From an uncultured Eubacteriales bacterium (lineage in GTDB: Bacteria > Bacillota > Clostridia > Saccharofermentanales > Saccharofermentanaceae), in contig OMWK01000004.1 in the NCBI GenBank assembly GCA_900314745.1, positions 62,001 through 126,000 on the forward strand: 64,000 nucleotides of DNA, given 5' to 3'. The position numbers were made by a program, and so were the translations under genes. The notes under the pieces are model-generated. The model was not told the origin of the DNA. It saw only the letters and a program-made list of their open reading frames with translations, and searched no databases. Positions 24,786 through 33,272 of the stretch are shown here, piece by piece (the stretch's first letter is position 1; each line of letters begins with the position of its first letter).

Positions 24786-24834
24786 TTTTCCCATGGAATT
24801 AAGGGGGATTCGGTTTATGGGGAAAGGATAACTA

Positions 24835-25167
24835 TTATTTCTTTAAACCCTCTGCATATGAGATTAGACGTGACAGAAAATGTTTGTCTTCTTTTGCTTG
24901 GCTGACCAACAAAAACAGTTCGGGATCTGTCTCTGAGGATATGGTGATCGTCGCGGCTGATCTGTCGTCTGTTATTCCATAAAGATAATCGGGTGAGGTG
25001 TTGAATGTCTTTGCAATGTAATAGACAGTCTGATATGAGGGTGTTCGCTCGCCCTTCTCATAGCGGCCGTACCCCATGGCAGACATGTTAAGCCTGCTTG
25101 CTGCTTCGGCTCTTGTTATCCCAAGTTCCGTGCGAAGTTCGATGAGTCGTTCGGGTATGAATTCCAT
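24835..25167 (-). CDS. XRE-family transcriptional regulator
   Basis: 110 residues. The N-terminal helix-turn-helix (ELGITRAEAASRLNMSAMGYGRYEKG, seen as helices at about 10-60) is of the Cro/CI type; the last 45 residues are short and helical. ATG 25167 was chosen because AGGAGG lies 6 nt before it and HTH homology starts there; an in-frame upstream ATG at 25221 would place coding sequence across the operators. Two copies of a 15-bp palindrome sit in the divergent promoter region to the next gene, so it likely represses itself and the neighbour, as in phage-type or toxin-antitoxin switches. Confidence 0.85.
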   Translation of the reverse strand: MEFIPERLIELRTELGITRAEAASRLNMSAMGYGRYEKGERTPSYQTVYYIAKTFNTSPDYLYGITDDRSAATITISSETDPELFLLVSQAKEDKHFLSRLISYAEGLKK

Positions 25168-25180
25168 ACGTCCTCCTATG

Positions 25181-25228
25181 TTGACGAATAACCAATGGTT
25201 ATATAGAATAATGGTAACCATTGGTTAT
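25181..25228 (+). promoter_or_regulatory. divergent promoter with two 15-bp palindromic operators
   Basis: O1 ATAACCAATGGTTAT (25188-25202) and O2 GTAACCATTGGTTAT (25214-25228) share the palindrome TAACCAwTGGTTA with 26 bp between centres. A plus-strand promoter TTGACG (25181-25186), 17 bp, TAGAAT (25204-25209) drives the 225-residue protein; O1 lies exactly between its -35 and -10 boxes. Binding of the adjacent XRE regulator is inferred. Confidence 0.8.
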
Positions 25229-25272
25229 TATAAAGTCGTTGCTGTGTATTTGCAACGGTAAGGGGAAAGATA

Positions 25273-25950
25273 ATGCGGCTAAGAATATATGACGAAGAAA
25301 TCAATGTAGTAATCGATGCGCTCGATTTCTACTCGAGGATCTGGATAGGACAGTATAGAAATATCTTATTTGAATCGCGAGGCCTGAAGAAGTGTGGTCA
25401 ATTGGAGAAAAGTGAGGATGAGATCGTATCGCGGCTTATGCTTCTTCGAAGAATTCTTTTACCGGGATTAGAAGGATACGGATTCAGCGGCAGTTATGGG
25501 ATATTCTCGGACGAGAGAGATATCCGAGCCGGTATCGCTTACGATTTGCAGCAGGAGATAAGGAATAAGCGGGCTTACTTCGAGTATCCTCAAGGGGGAT
25601 ATACAGTTGATTTCCATGATCCTTTGCCATGCGATGATGATCCGTGTCCTTTCCCGAGAGCTTACTGCAGGACTGAGGATGGAAAGACTGCGCTGTATGT
25701 CGATGCTGTTGATCGTCAAGTGCAGATAATCCTCGATTCTCTTTATGTTCAGAAAGCATTTGTTGCAGGGAGGTTTTGTGAGCTGTTCTCGTTTTTTACG
25801 GATGACAGACCTGCGCTTTCAATTGTCGATGAGATCGAGGAAATATATTCGAAGATCCCTGATAGGGACTGTGTTATGATCCGCTCTGTACAGATTGATA
25901 GTGTTATCGACAGCATTAAATCCCAGCTCGATTACGACGATGCTGCATGA
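25273..25950 (+). CDS. unrecognised protein, 225 residues
   Basis: I do not recognise a family. The protein is soluble, acidic and helix-rich, with no signal peptide or membrane span. A Cys/Pro-containing patch LPCDDDPCPFPRAYC (about 117-131) might bind a metal, though spacing fits no standard finger. GGGGAAAG lies ahead of ATG 25273. The promoter upstream is overlapped by XRE operators, so expression is probably repressed by the divergent regulator. It is followed by a broken hicA and intact hicB. Lower GC and less AAG/CTC-biased codons than its neighbours suggest acquired DNA. Confidence 0.7.
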   Translation: MRLRIYDEEINVVIDALDFYSRIWIGQYRNILFESRGLKKCGQLEKSEDEIVSRLMLLRRILLPGLEGYGFSGSYGIFSDERDIRAGIAYDLQQEIRNKRAYFEYPQGGYTVDFHDPLPCDDDPCPFPRAYCRTEDGKTALYVDAVDRQVQIILDSLYVQKAFVAGRFCELFSFFTDDRPALSIVDEIEEIYSKIPDRDCVMIRSVQIDSVIDSIKSQLDYDDAA

Positions 25951-25960
25951 AATTGAATGA

Positions 25961-26101
25961 CACCATATATGGTGCTATGCTTTCAGAAAAGCGGGTAAAC
26001 CGAAGATAACGATACCCAAGCACGTGTCGATAAAAGTTGTATATATACGAGCAGTAAAAGCGATAGTTGAAGGCGAGGAAAACGAGAATGAAGAATCTTG
26101 A
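25961..26101 (+). pseudogene. remnant of a HicA toxin gene (C-terminal half)
   Basis: An open frame directly after a TGA (25958-25960) translates to HHI, then FRKAGKPKITIPKH, then KVVYIRAVKAIVEGEE, ending at TGA 26099-26101. This resembles the second half of HicA mRNA interferases: the conserved His region, the TIPKH strand and the final helix. There is no ATG, ribosome site or N-terminal half (helix 1 and the Gly-Ser-His loop) in any frame upstream. It overlaps the start of hicB by 14 bp in a different frame, the normal hicA-hicB arrangement. I infer a 5' deletion. It is too short to be a working toxin unless an unusual start is used. Confidence 0.6.
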
Positions 26102-26468
26102 GTATTATATGTCGCTTCCTTACAGAATGGAGATAGTTCCCGATATTGAAGAGGGCGGTTATATGGCTTCGTTCCCGGATCTTCCGGGTTGTTTGACTTG
26201 TGCGGATACAATGGAAGAACTTATTGCAAATGCACAAGATGCAAAAAAGGCATGGCTTGAAGCGTCTCTTGAAGATGGCGATATCATTCCGGAACCGATT
26301 GTGGGAGAAGATACCCGAGAGTATTCCGGTCAGTTTAAGATTAGGATGCCTAAGAGCCTTCATCGTTCGTTATCTCTTCGTGCTAAGGCCGAAGGGATCA
26401 GCATGAATCAGTATTGCATATATTTACTTTCAAAAGGAGACTCGGCAAACATATCCCGACCGACGTGA
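26088..26468 (+). CDS. hicB: HicB-family antitoxin
   Basis: 126 residues. The N-terminal partial-RNase-H fold carries YMASFPDLPGCLTCADTMEE and NAQDAKKAWLE, hallmark HicB motifs; the C-terminal part (FKIRMPKSLHRSLSLRAKAEGISMNQY) is the ribbon-helix-helix DNA-binding module. ATG 26088 follows GGCGAGG; an in-frame TTG at 26067 is less likely. HicB normally neutralises HicA and represses the pair, but the upstream hicA is truncated, leaving an orphan antitoxin that might still act as a repressor or protect against a HicA encoded elsewhere. Confidence 0.85.
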   Translation: MKNLEYYMSLPYRMEIVPDIEEGGYMASFPDLPGCLTCADTMEELIANAQDAKKAWLEASLEDGDIIPEPIVGEDTREYSGQFKIRMPKSLHRSLSLRAKAEGISMNQYCIYLLSKGDSANISRPT

Positions 26469-26566
26469 AGTAGAGTTGAGCGTATCATATTCCCCGCGGT
26501 TTTATATTTAAAAGAAAAGATGGTATTATATCGGTCGTGCTAAACTTTTCGCGGAGGCAAAAGCAA

Positions 26567-27802
26567 ATGTATAAGAATGTTTTCGATACGCTTGAGGAGA
26601 GAGGCTACTTCTCCCAGGCTACACATAAGGAAGAAATCTATGACCTTCTGAGCAAGCCCGGTGTAAGCTTCTATATCGGCTTCGACCCCACGGCGGATTC
26701 TCTTCATGTAGGCCACTTCGTGCAGATGATGGTAATGAGCCACATGCAGAAGGCGGGACATAGACCGATCGCGCTGATGGGCGGCGGTACAGGCATGATC
26801 GGCGATCCTTCCGGAAGAACCGATATGCGTCAGATGATGACAGTCGAGACTATCGACCACAACGTCGAGTGCTTCAAGAAGCAGATGGGCAAGGTCGTTG
26901 ATTTCTCCGACGGTAAGGCGCTCATCGTTAATAACGCTGACTGGCTTCGCAATCTTAATTACATCGAGTTCTTAAGGGAAGTCGGTGCTCACTTCTCAGT
27001 AAATAAGATGCTTACGGCTGAGTGCTACAAGCAGCGTCTCGAGAAAGGACTTTCTTTCCTCGAGTTCAACTACATGCTCATGCAGGGTTATGATTTCTAC
27101 TATCTCCACGAGAAGTACGGCGTTAACCTCGAGTTCGGTGGTGACGACCAGTGGTCCAATATCCTCGCGGGCATGGAGCTCGTAAGAAGGAAGAAGGGCG
27201 AGTCCGTTTACGGCCTTACTTTCACGTTGCTCACTAACAGTGAAGGAAAGAAGATGGGTAAGACAGCTAAGGGCGCAGTCTGGCTCGATCCCAACAAGAC
27301 TCCCGTTTACGATTTCTACCAGTATTGGAGAAATGTCGATGATGCTGATGTCATAAAGTGCATGAAGCTTCTGACATTCCTTTCTATGGATGAGATCAAC
27401 GAGTATGCGAAGCTTACCGATTCTGCGATCAATGAGGCGAAGAAGAGACTTGCTTATGAAGTTACGGCTATCATCCACGGCAAGGAGCAGGCTGACATCG
27501 CGAAGAAGACTGCCGAGGATCTGTTCGAGAACAAGGGCGGTAAGTCTGATGACATGAAGACAACCGAGATTCCTTCCGCTTCTTTGGCCGAGGGCGTTGA
27601 CCTGGCTCAGGTGCTCGTTGAGGCAGGCGTATTCAAGTCCAATGGCGAGTGCAGAAGAATGATCGACCAGAAGGGCGTTTATCTTAATGACGTCGTTGTT
27701 GCGGATAAGTTCTATAAGCTCACCGAGAAAGATTTTGACAAGGACGGCGAAGCAATTGCCCGTAAGGGTAAAAAAGTTTACCACAGGCTTAAAATAGTTT
27801 GA
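26567..27802 (+). CDS. tyrS: tyrosyl-tRNA synthetase
   Basis: 411 residues of the bacterial TyrRS type. Class I signatures: HVGH (HIGH equivalent) in [14 protein letters not shown] and KMGKT (KMSKS) at about 236; [13 protein letters not shown] and GGDDQWSNI are tyrosine-site elements. The last 70 residues form an S4 RNA-binding domain ([16 protein letters not shown]). It charges tRNA-Tyr. ATG 26567 is preceded by CGGAGG; an in-frame start 30 bp upstream has no ribosome site. Unlike many clostridial synthetase genes there is no T-box: less than 100 bp separate it from hicB, with TATTAT near 26525 as probable -10. Confidence 0.96.
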   Translation: MYKNVFDTLEERGYFSQATHKEEIYDLLSKPGVSFYIGFDPTADSLHVGHFVQMMVMSHMQKAGHRPIALMGGGTGMIGDPSGRTDMRQMMTVETIDHNVECFKKQMGKVVDFSDGKALIVNNADWLRNLNYIEFLREVGAHFSVNKMLTAECYKQRLEKGLSFLEFNYMLMQGYDFYYLHEKYGVNLEFGGDDQWSNILAGMELVRRKKGESVYGLTFTLLTNSEGKKMGKTAKGAVWLDPNKTPVYDFYQYWRNVDDADVIKCMKLLTFLSMDEINEYAKLTDSAINEAKKRLAYEVTAIIHGKEQADIAKKTAEDLFENKGGKSDDMKTTEIPSASLAEGVDLAQVLVEAGVFKSNGECRRMIDQKGVYLNDVVVADKFYKLTEKDFDKDGEAIARKGKKVYHRLKIV

Positions 27803-27871
27803 TAAGTGTGGTATTATAATTCCGTCTGTTGTTAACAGTCCATTAACATTTTTTAAGGAAGGTAATACACT

Positions 27872-28402
27872 ATGAAGCTTAAGAAGGTTATTTCTGTTGC
27901 TCTCCTCGGTGCTATGGCACTTTCCATCGCAGGATGTGCTAAGAAGATCGAGTCGATTAAGGCTAAGGATTTTAAGAATGCTATTGAAGAAGTTATTGAC
28001 GAGGACGATTACTCAGATCTCGGTGATAACATCTACTACTACGGCGACAATATGTTCATCGATTTCTATGAGTTCGAGGATGCTGATGACGCTACTGATA
28101 CTTGGGAAGACATTCTTGATTCCTACAATGATATGACAGATGACAAGAAGTTCGACGGAAGCAGAAGGCTTGTTAACACATCCAACTATGGTTATATCCT
28201 TCTCGACGGCGAGTGCGACGACAAGAATTTCCTTTCTGATCTGAGCAACGTATATTTCCTCCAGAGTGGCAGAAGCTACTACTATGGCGGAATCTTCTTC
28301 GTAGATGATGAGATCATCGTAGTTATGACAACAAAGGATAAGGATGGCAACAGAGAGGATATCGATACAATCCTCGCAGCTATGGGTTATCCGAAGCCCT
28401 GA
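27872..28402 (+). CDS. putative lipoprotein, paralogue A
   Basis: 176 residues. A signal peptide with lipobox IAGC (Cys22) predicts lipid anchoring on the outer face of the membrane. The mature part is very acidic, rich in Asp, Glu and Tyr, and contains KAKDFKNAIEEV, GYILLDGE and IIVVMTTKDKDGNREDIDTIL. These segments are matched in the next gene, so the two are tandem duplicates. No known domain recognised. AAGGAAGG precedes the ATG; a promoter-like TGGTATTAT lies near 27806. A terminator separates it from the paralogue. Confidence 0.8.
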   Translation: MKLKKVISVALLGAMALSIAGCAKKIESIKAKDFKNAIEEVIDEDDYSDLGDNIYYYGDNMFIDFYEFEDADDATDTWEDILDSYNDMTDDKKFDGSRRLVNTSNYGYILLDGECDDKNFLSDLSNVYFLQSGRSYYYGGIFFVDDEIIVVMTTKDKDGNREDIDTILAAMGYPKP

Positions 28403-28433
28403 TTGAAGTCTTAGACTTTACAGATTGTGATTG

Positions 28434-28463
28434 GCAGCTGTCCCGTTTGGGGCAGCTGCTTTT
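28434..28463 (+). terminator. terminator between the two lipoprotein genes
   Basis: GCAGCTGTCCC (28434-28444), loop GTTT, GGGGCAGCTGC (28449-28459) with one G-U pair, then TTTT. The downstream paralogue has its own -10-like TATATTATT near 28500. Confidence 0.88.
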
Positions 28464-28550
28464 GTATTCTGGCAGGTTTTGCATAAATCAAGAATTCTTG
28501 TTATATTATTAGAGGTGTATAAACCAAATGAATTAAGGGAGGACTTAGCA

Positions 28551-29054
28551 ATGAAGAATGTTAAGAAGATCATCGCTGCAACACTCGTCGGTGCAATGAT
28601 TCTGCCGCTTGCAGGCTGTGCCAAGAAGATTGAGCGCGTCAAGAGCAGAGATTTCGAAGCTGCAATCGAGGAAGTATTCGATGACGATGAGTACGGCTCA
28701 TACGGCGGTTCGACAGTGGTCTATGCCGATAACTATGAGATCATGTTCATGACTTTGGATGATGACGATGATGCCAGAGACGACTGGGAAGATTTCCTTG
28801 ATGACTTCGACGATATGATGGATGATGATGACTTCGACGGCAGAACGAGAAGAGTTGACCGCGGAGAATACGGATACGTCCTTCTGAACGGCGAGAATGA
28901 CAGCAGGGATTTTGCTGACGGATCTGATTACCTGTACGGCGGAATCTACTATGTTGAAGATGAGCTGATCGTGGTCCTGACAACAAAGGATAAGGATTCC
29001 TACAGAGAGGATGTCGATACAATACTGAATGCTCTCGGTTTACCTCACCTCTGA
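28551..29054 (+). CDS. putative lipoprotein, paralogue B
   Basis: 167 residues, paralogous to the preceding gene over its whole length: the same MKnxKKiI signal start, lipobox LAGC, AKKIERVKSRDFEAAIEEV, GYVLLNGEND and LTTKDKDSYREDVDTIL. An Asp-rich run (DDDDDARDDW, DDMMDDDDFDG) is more pronounced here and could bind cations. ATG 28551 follows GGGAGG; in-frame codons upstream lie across the terminator and promoter and were rejected. Function unknown. Each copy has its own promoter and terminator, so regulation may differ. Confidence 0.8.
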   Translation: MKNVKKIIAATLVGAMILPLAGCAKKIERVKSRDFEAAIEEVFDDDEYGSYGGSTVVYADNYEIMFMTLDDDDDARDDWEDFLDDFDDMMDDDDFDGRTRRVDRGEYGYVLLNGENDSRDFADGSDYLYGGIYYVEDELIVVLTTKDKDSYREDVDTILNALGLPHL

Positions 29055-29085
29055 TCCGGCGTCTTACTGAAATTGATAATTAAAC

Positions 29086-29110
29086 AACAGGGCTGCAAAT
29101 GCCCTGTTGT
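29086..29110. terminator. bidirectional terminator
   Basis: AACAGGGC (29086-29093) and GCCCTGTT (29101-29108), flanked by A-rich and T-rich tracts, between the convergent lipoprotein B and APH-like genes. Confidence 0.82.
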
Positions 29111-29115
29111 TTTGG

Positions 29116-29979
29116 TTAAGACAAGATATCGGAGATGTCCCTGACGCAGGTGTTGATGCATTGCTCCCTTTCGGGGCTGTCCTTGTGCCGCTCCATGTAG
29201 TCTATGATCCTGACGCAGCCGAGTACCCTCGCTTTGTTGGCCGTGTCCTGTATTGCCCTGCTGTCCGCATCCCCCATATACACTTCAAGTGTTCTGTCCC
29301 AGATCTTATATGCCGTCTCCACGTCCAGGCCGAGGAACATGGCAGCCTCAGGCGCGATGGAAGGGAATTCCCTGTACGAATTGCAGATGGTAGCGAGCTC
29401 GAAGATCGGGTCTCCCACGCACAGCGTATCCATGTCTATCAGCATCAGGCTGCTGCCGCTTACCATTATGTTCTTCAGGTGGAAATCAGCATGCAGAAGT
29501 GTGTGGCTGTCCGGGATCTCCTCCGTCAGATCTCTGATCCTGTCGCATATGTCAGACGGCATGTAATGTCTGCACTTCTCCGTCCATTCGAGAGACTGCT
29601 TCTTCATGTCGGGCAGTTCTCCCGGCGTCACTTCGATGGAGTGGATGCGGTTCATGAGTTCTACCGATTTCTGTATGAAGTCTTCGAGATTCTCTTCTGA
29701 TTCCCTGACGTAGTCGGATGCCGAGCGCGCATTAAGCAGCTCATAGACAACCCCGTACCGGTCTCCGACTCTTACGATATCGAACGAGATGGCGGTGGGG
29801 AGGCGCTTTACAAAAGCCCATTTGGCGAGCTTCTTCTCCCTCCTGATCGCGTCGCGGGAGACCGAGGGACGGTACACTTTTACTATTGTGTCGCCGTCTA
29901 TGCGGTAAACTTCGCCATGGGCTCCCTCACCTATCTTAGGGGCGCCGTCTATGCTGATGTTTCTTAAATCATTATCCAT
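29116..29979 (-). CDS. APH-like phosphotransferase / small-molecule kinase
   Basis: 287 residues with the aminoglycoside-phosphotransferase (choline-kinase-like) fold. HADFHLKNIM is the catalytic HxDxxxxN loop, LIDMDTL the metal-binding DxD segment, and GEGAHGEVYRID the glycine-rich loop, with the ATP-site Lys in TIVKVYRP. Such proteins phosphorylate small alcohols, amines or antibiotics; many clostridial members are not resistance enzymes. Nothing nearby identifies the substrate. It is divergent from the DUF4130 gene, about 97 bp apart, and ends at a shared terminator. Confidence 0.8.
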   Translation of the reverse strand: MDNDLRNISIDGAPKIGEGAHGEVYRIDGDTIVKVYRPSVSRDAIRREKKLAKWAFVKRLPTAISFDIVRVGDRYGVVYELLNARSASDYVRESEENLEDFIQKSVELMNRIHSIEVTPGELPDMKKQSLEWTEKCRHYMPSDICDRIRDLTEEIPDSHTLLHADFHLKNIMVSGSSLMLIDMDTLCVGDPIFELATICNSYREFPSIAPEAAMFLGLDVETAYKIWDRTLEVYMGDADSRAIQDTANKARVLGCVRIIDYMERHKDSPEREQCINTCVRDISDILS

Positions 29980-30041
29980 ATTCGTATTATGCTCCCTATC
30001 GTCCTTCTTGTAAAAGGGTGATAAATTTCCCTGTTCGCGCG

Positions 30042-30070
30042 TTTACAAACGAATGTTCGCCTGTTAGAAT
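30042..30070 (+). promoter_or_regulatory. promoter giving a leaderless DUF4130 mRNA
   Basis: TTTACA (30042-30047), 17-bp spacer, TAGAAT (30065-30070). ATG 30077 follows after only 6 nt, so transcription should start at the initiation codon. Confidence 0.65.
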
Positions 30071-30076
30071 GAGGGC

Positions 30077-30820
30077 ATGGCACACGTAATTCATGACTTT
30101 ACATATGACGGGACACTGGAGGGGCTTCTGAGCGTCTATCTTAAGTGCATTGCGATGAAGGTCAGACCTCTTGATATACGGCCGGACTTCATGGTCAGGG
30201 GCAAGCCTTTTGAGGAGAGGTACATGTATGTCAGAACGAACCTTCAGCTCGCCGACCGTCTGTACCGGTATATGGGGCAGTGCGCATCTGCCGAACTTCA
30301 GCAGATGATAACCGACTGTTTCCTGACGAGTCTGCCGCGGATGGAGCTCGATCTTTATGAGCTCGTCGCACGGGGGATAAGGTTCGGAGCTTCGGTGACC
30401 GAAGACTATGAGGATGAGACCATGCACCGCATACAGATGGCGATCAGGGATCTGTACAGAGAGTCTCAGACGATTGCCGGTGATATAGGGTTCAAGAAGG
30501 AGAGCGGAGTGGCAGTAACAATGTTAAACCCCCGTAATTGCGTGCTTCCGCTGATCCGGAACAGGATACTGAATGACCCCAGGTATGACGATATTCTGGC
30601 ATATGATAAGCGCCATTATCTCATTCTCATGAGGAACGGGAGCGAGGATGACATCCTTGACATAAGGAGACTGCCTGTCCCGGCAGTCAGGGATGTACAT
30701 GATATCTATGAGACCTTCTGGCCGTATGTGACGGGTGACCGGGATATGAGGTGTCAGCGCATAACGGGGGTCAGGGGAAGGGGAGCCGACGGGCTGTCAC
30801 CACTATGGCATATTGCCTGA
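30077..30820 (+). CDS. DUF4130 protein (TIGR03915-type, DNA-metabolism linked)
   Basis: 247 residues. YDGTLEGLLS at the N-terminus and the central NCVLPLIRNRI / YDKRHYLILMRNG region match DUF4130 as I remember it, a protein normally encoded next to a radical-SAM partner (TIGR03916) and suggested to act in DNA modification or repair. The radical-SAM gene is not adjacent and not in the window. The mRNA appears leaderless. A small hairpin (TGGCATA/TATGCCA, 30805-30829) overlaps its stop. Family assignment probable; function unproven. Confidence 0.75.
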   Translation: MAHVIHDFTYDGTLEGLLSVYLKCIAMKVRPLDIRPDFMVRGKPFEERYMYVRTNLQLADRLYRYMGQCASAELQQMITDCFLTSLPRMELDLYELVARGIRFGASVTEDYEDETMHRIQMAIRDLYRESQTIAGDIGFKKESGVAVTMLNPRNCVLPLIRNRILNDPRYDDILAYDKRHYLILMRNGSEDDILDIRRLPVPAVRDVHDIYETFWPYVTGDRDMRCQRITGVRGRGADGLSPLWHIA

Positions 30821-30830
30821 CAGTATGCCA

Positions 30831-30856
30831 CAAAAAGAGGCTGCGTTCTGCAGCCT
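30831..30856 (-). terminator. terminator of the acyl-CoA synthetase gene
   Basis: GAGGCTGC (30836-30843) and GCAGCCTC (30849-30856) with loop GTTCT; on the minus strand the stem is followed by a T run (AAAAA at 30831-30835). Confidence 0.85.
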
Positions 30857-30893
30857 CCTTAATATGATGATTCTATATTCCAGGATATACGTA

Positions 30894-33248
30894 TCAGCTC
30901 TTGGCTTCGTCGTCCTCGCGGATGGCTTTTCTTCTGATCTTACCCGATACAGTCTTAGGAAGTTCATCGACGAACTCGACGATTCTCGGGTACTTGTAAG
31001 GAGCGGTCTTCGCCTTGACGTATTCCTGGATCTCCTTCTTGAGTTCCTCTGTGGGCTCTGTGCCCTTTACGAGAGTCATTGTTGCCTTAACGACGATTCC
31101 TCTTACGCCCTTCGGGTCAGGTGCACCTGTGACAGCACACTCGAGCACATAAGGGAGCTCCATGATGACGTTCTCGATCTCGAAGGGTCCGATACGGTAA
31201 CCGGAAGACTTGATGACATCGTCTGTTCTTCCGACGTACCAGATGTAACCGTCCTCATCCTGCCAAGCAGTATCACCTGTGTGGTACCAGCCGTCGTGCC
31301 ATGCATCCTTTGTAAGTTCAGGTGAGAGGTAGTACTCGAGGAAGAGTCCCTTCGGATGGTACTTCTGTGTGTTGATGCAGATCTCGCCTGTCTCACCGGG
31401 CTTGCACTCCTTGCCGTCGGGATCGAGGATCTTAACTTCATAGAGAGGATTCGGGCGGCCCATGGAACCGAGTCTGATTCCGGAACCTACGAGGTTAGCG
31501 ATAACGAGAGTTGTCTCTGTCTGGCCGAAGCCCTCCATGAGACGGATTCCCGTAGCTTCCATGAAGCGGTTGAATACCTCAGGGTTCAGAGCCTCACCTG
31601 CAGTAACTGCGTACTTCAGGGAAGAAAGATCGTATTTGCTCAGGTCTTCCTTGATGAAGAATCTGAACATTGTCGGAGGAGCACAGAATGTTGTGATCTG
31701 ATGCTTCGCGAACATGGGGAGGATCTCTTCTGCCTTGAATCTGTCGAAGTCGAATGTAAATACGGGAGCCTCGCAGAGCCACTGTCCGTAGAGCTTGCCC
31801 CAGAGAGCCTTACCCCAGCCTGTATCAGAGATGGAGAAGTGGAGTCCGTTAGGATCGACATTCTGCCAGTACTTGGCTGTTGTGATATGACCGATAGCGT
31901 ACATGTAGGAGTGGAGAGCCATCTTGGGATAGCCTGTTGTTCCTGATGTGAAGAACATAACCATCGGATCGTAGCCGCATGCGTAGTCAGCGGGTCTCTC
32001 GAACTCATCGGAGAACTTGACGAACTCCTCATCGAATGACCTCCAGCCGGGTCTTGAACCGTTGCAGAGGATCAGTGTCTGAAGTCCGTAAACAGCTGCA
32101 GCCTTCTCTACTTCATCAGCCGCATCGTCATCGGAGGTGCAGACGATCGCCTTGACGGAAGCTGCCTGGAAGCGGTACTCGTAGTCCTTGTCACGAAGCA
32201 GGTGGGTAGCAGGGATAGCAACGGCACCGAGCTTTTCGAGAGCCATCATGCAGAACCAGAACTGGTAGTGACGCTTAAGAACGAGCATTACCTTGTCGCC
32301 CTTGCCGATGCCCAAGGACTTGAAGTAGTTCGCTGTCATGTTGGAGTACTTCTTGATGTCAGTGAAAGTGAAGCGCTTCTCTGTTACACAGTCCTTTGCA
32401 ACCCAGAGCATGGCGAGCTTCTCGGGATCTTTGTCGGCGATGGCGTCAACACAGTCGAAAGCGAAGTTGAACTTCTTGCATGCAGGTACGTTTACGTCAA
32501 CGTCAACGAGATGTCCGTGCTCGTCGAGAACGCCGTTCAAGTACTTGGCGTAGATGGGGTCCTTGAGATCTGCAGCATCTACGTTTGTCTGTGAGTCTGT
32601 CTTGATCTCTGTCTTATAAGGAGGAATATAATCGTCATTCTTGTCAGCGAGCTTGGGATCGATGATGATCGCATAGAACTCGCAGTCCTCGCCGCCGATG
32701 GCAAACTCAGCGTGAGGTGTCTCAGGATCGAAGTAGATTACATCACCGGGATGTAATACCTCGAAAGAATCACCGAGCATAACCTTAAGTGAACCTCTTA
32801 CTACGATGTTCATCTCCTGGCCTGCGTGAGTAACGAGCTTGTACGGAGGATTCAAAGCCTCCTCGGAATAAGGGAGGATTACCCTGTAGGGCTCGCACAT
32901 CTTGTTCCTGAATCTTGAAGCGAGACGGAGATACTTTGTCTCGGAATCAGCACGTCTTACGATCGGACGTCCCTGTCCCTTACGTGTAACCGTGTACTCG
33001 GTAAGTGAAGGTGATGATCCCTCGAGGATATCTGCGATATCAACCTTCGCGATGTTAGCGAACTTGAAGCAGAAGGTGAAGCTGAAGTCTTCCTTACCCT
33101 CTTCATACTGAACGTACTCCTCGGGAGTAAGTCCCATCTTCTCAGCAATCTCTTCGACGGAAAGTCCCATGTCCTGCCTTAAGGCTTTAACTCGACCTGC
33201 GACTTCGAGAAGCTTTACTTCGACCTCGTTGTTTAGGTTCTCTGCCAT
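30894..33248 (-). CDS. HTH-cupin-acyl-CoA synthetase fusion
   Basis: 784 residues in three parts. An XRE-type helix-turn-helix (about 15-75, LSVEEIAEKMGLTPEEYVQYEEG) and a cupin (about 110-200, THAGQEMNIVVRG, HPGDVIYFDPETPHA) form a typical cupin regulator; an AMP-forming acyl-CoA synthetase follows (about 235-780) with FFTSGTTGYPKMA, GFGQTET, WYHTGDTAW, GRTDDVIKSSGYRIG and catalytic Lys in TVSGKIRR. It resembles short/medium-chain acid:CoA ligases. AAGGAGG precedes ATG. The mRNA leader is a T-box, very unusual for such an enzyme; with a probable isoleucine specifier, activation of branched short-chain acids for amino-acid synthesis is a reasonable hypothesis. Whether the HTH binds DNA is unknown. 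Confidence 0.9.
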   Translation of the reverse strand: MAENLNNEVEVKLLEVAGRVKALRQDMGLSVEEIAEKMGLTPEEYVQYEEGKEDFSFTFCFKFANIAKVDIADILEGSSPSLTEYTVTRKGQGRPIVRRADSETKYLRLASRFRNKMCEPYRVILPYSEEALNPPYKLVTHAGQEMNIVVRGSLKVMLGDSFEVLHPGDVIYFDPETPHAEFAIGGEDCEFYAIIIDPKLADKNDDYIPPYKTEIKTDSQTNVDAADLKDPIYAKYLNGVLDEHGHLVDVDVNVPACKKFNFAFDCVDAIADKDPEKLAMLWVAKDCVTEKRFTFTDIKKYSNMTANYFKSLGIGKGDKVMLVLKRHYQFWFCMMALEKLGAVAIPATHLLRDKDYEYRFQAASVKAIVCTSDDDAADEVEKAAAVYGLQTLILCNGSRPGWRSFDEEFVKFSDEFERPADYACGYDPMVMFFTSGTTGYPKMALHSYMYAIGHITTAKYWQNVDPNGLHFSISDTGWGKALWGKLYGQWLCEAPVFTFDFDRFKAEEILPMFAKHQITTFCAPPTMFRFFIKEDLSKYDLSSLKYAVTAGEALNPEVFNRFMEATGIRLMEGFGQTETTLVIANLVGSGIRLGSMGRPNPLYEVKILDPDGKECKPGETGEICINTQKYHPKGLFLEYYLSPELTKDAWHDGWYHTGDTAWQDEDGYIWYVGRTDDVIKSSGYRIGPFEIENVIMELPYVLECAVTGAPDPKGVRGIVVKATMTLVKGTEPTEELKKEIQEYVKAKTAPYKYPRIVEFVDELPKTVSGKIRRKAIREDDEAKS

Positions 33249-33272
33249 TGTTGTGTCCTCCTTACAGACAAT

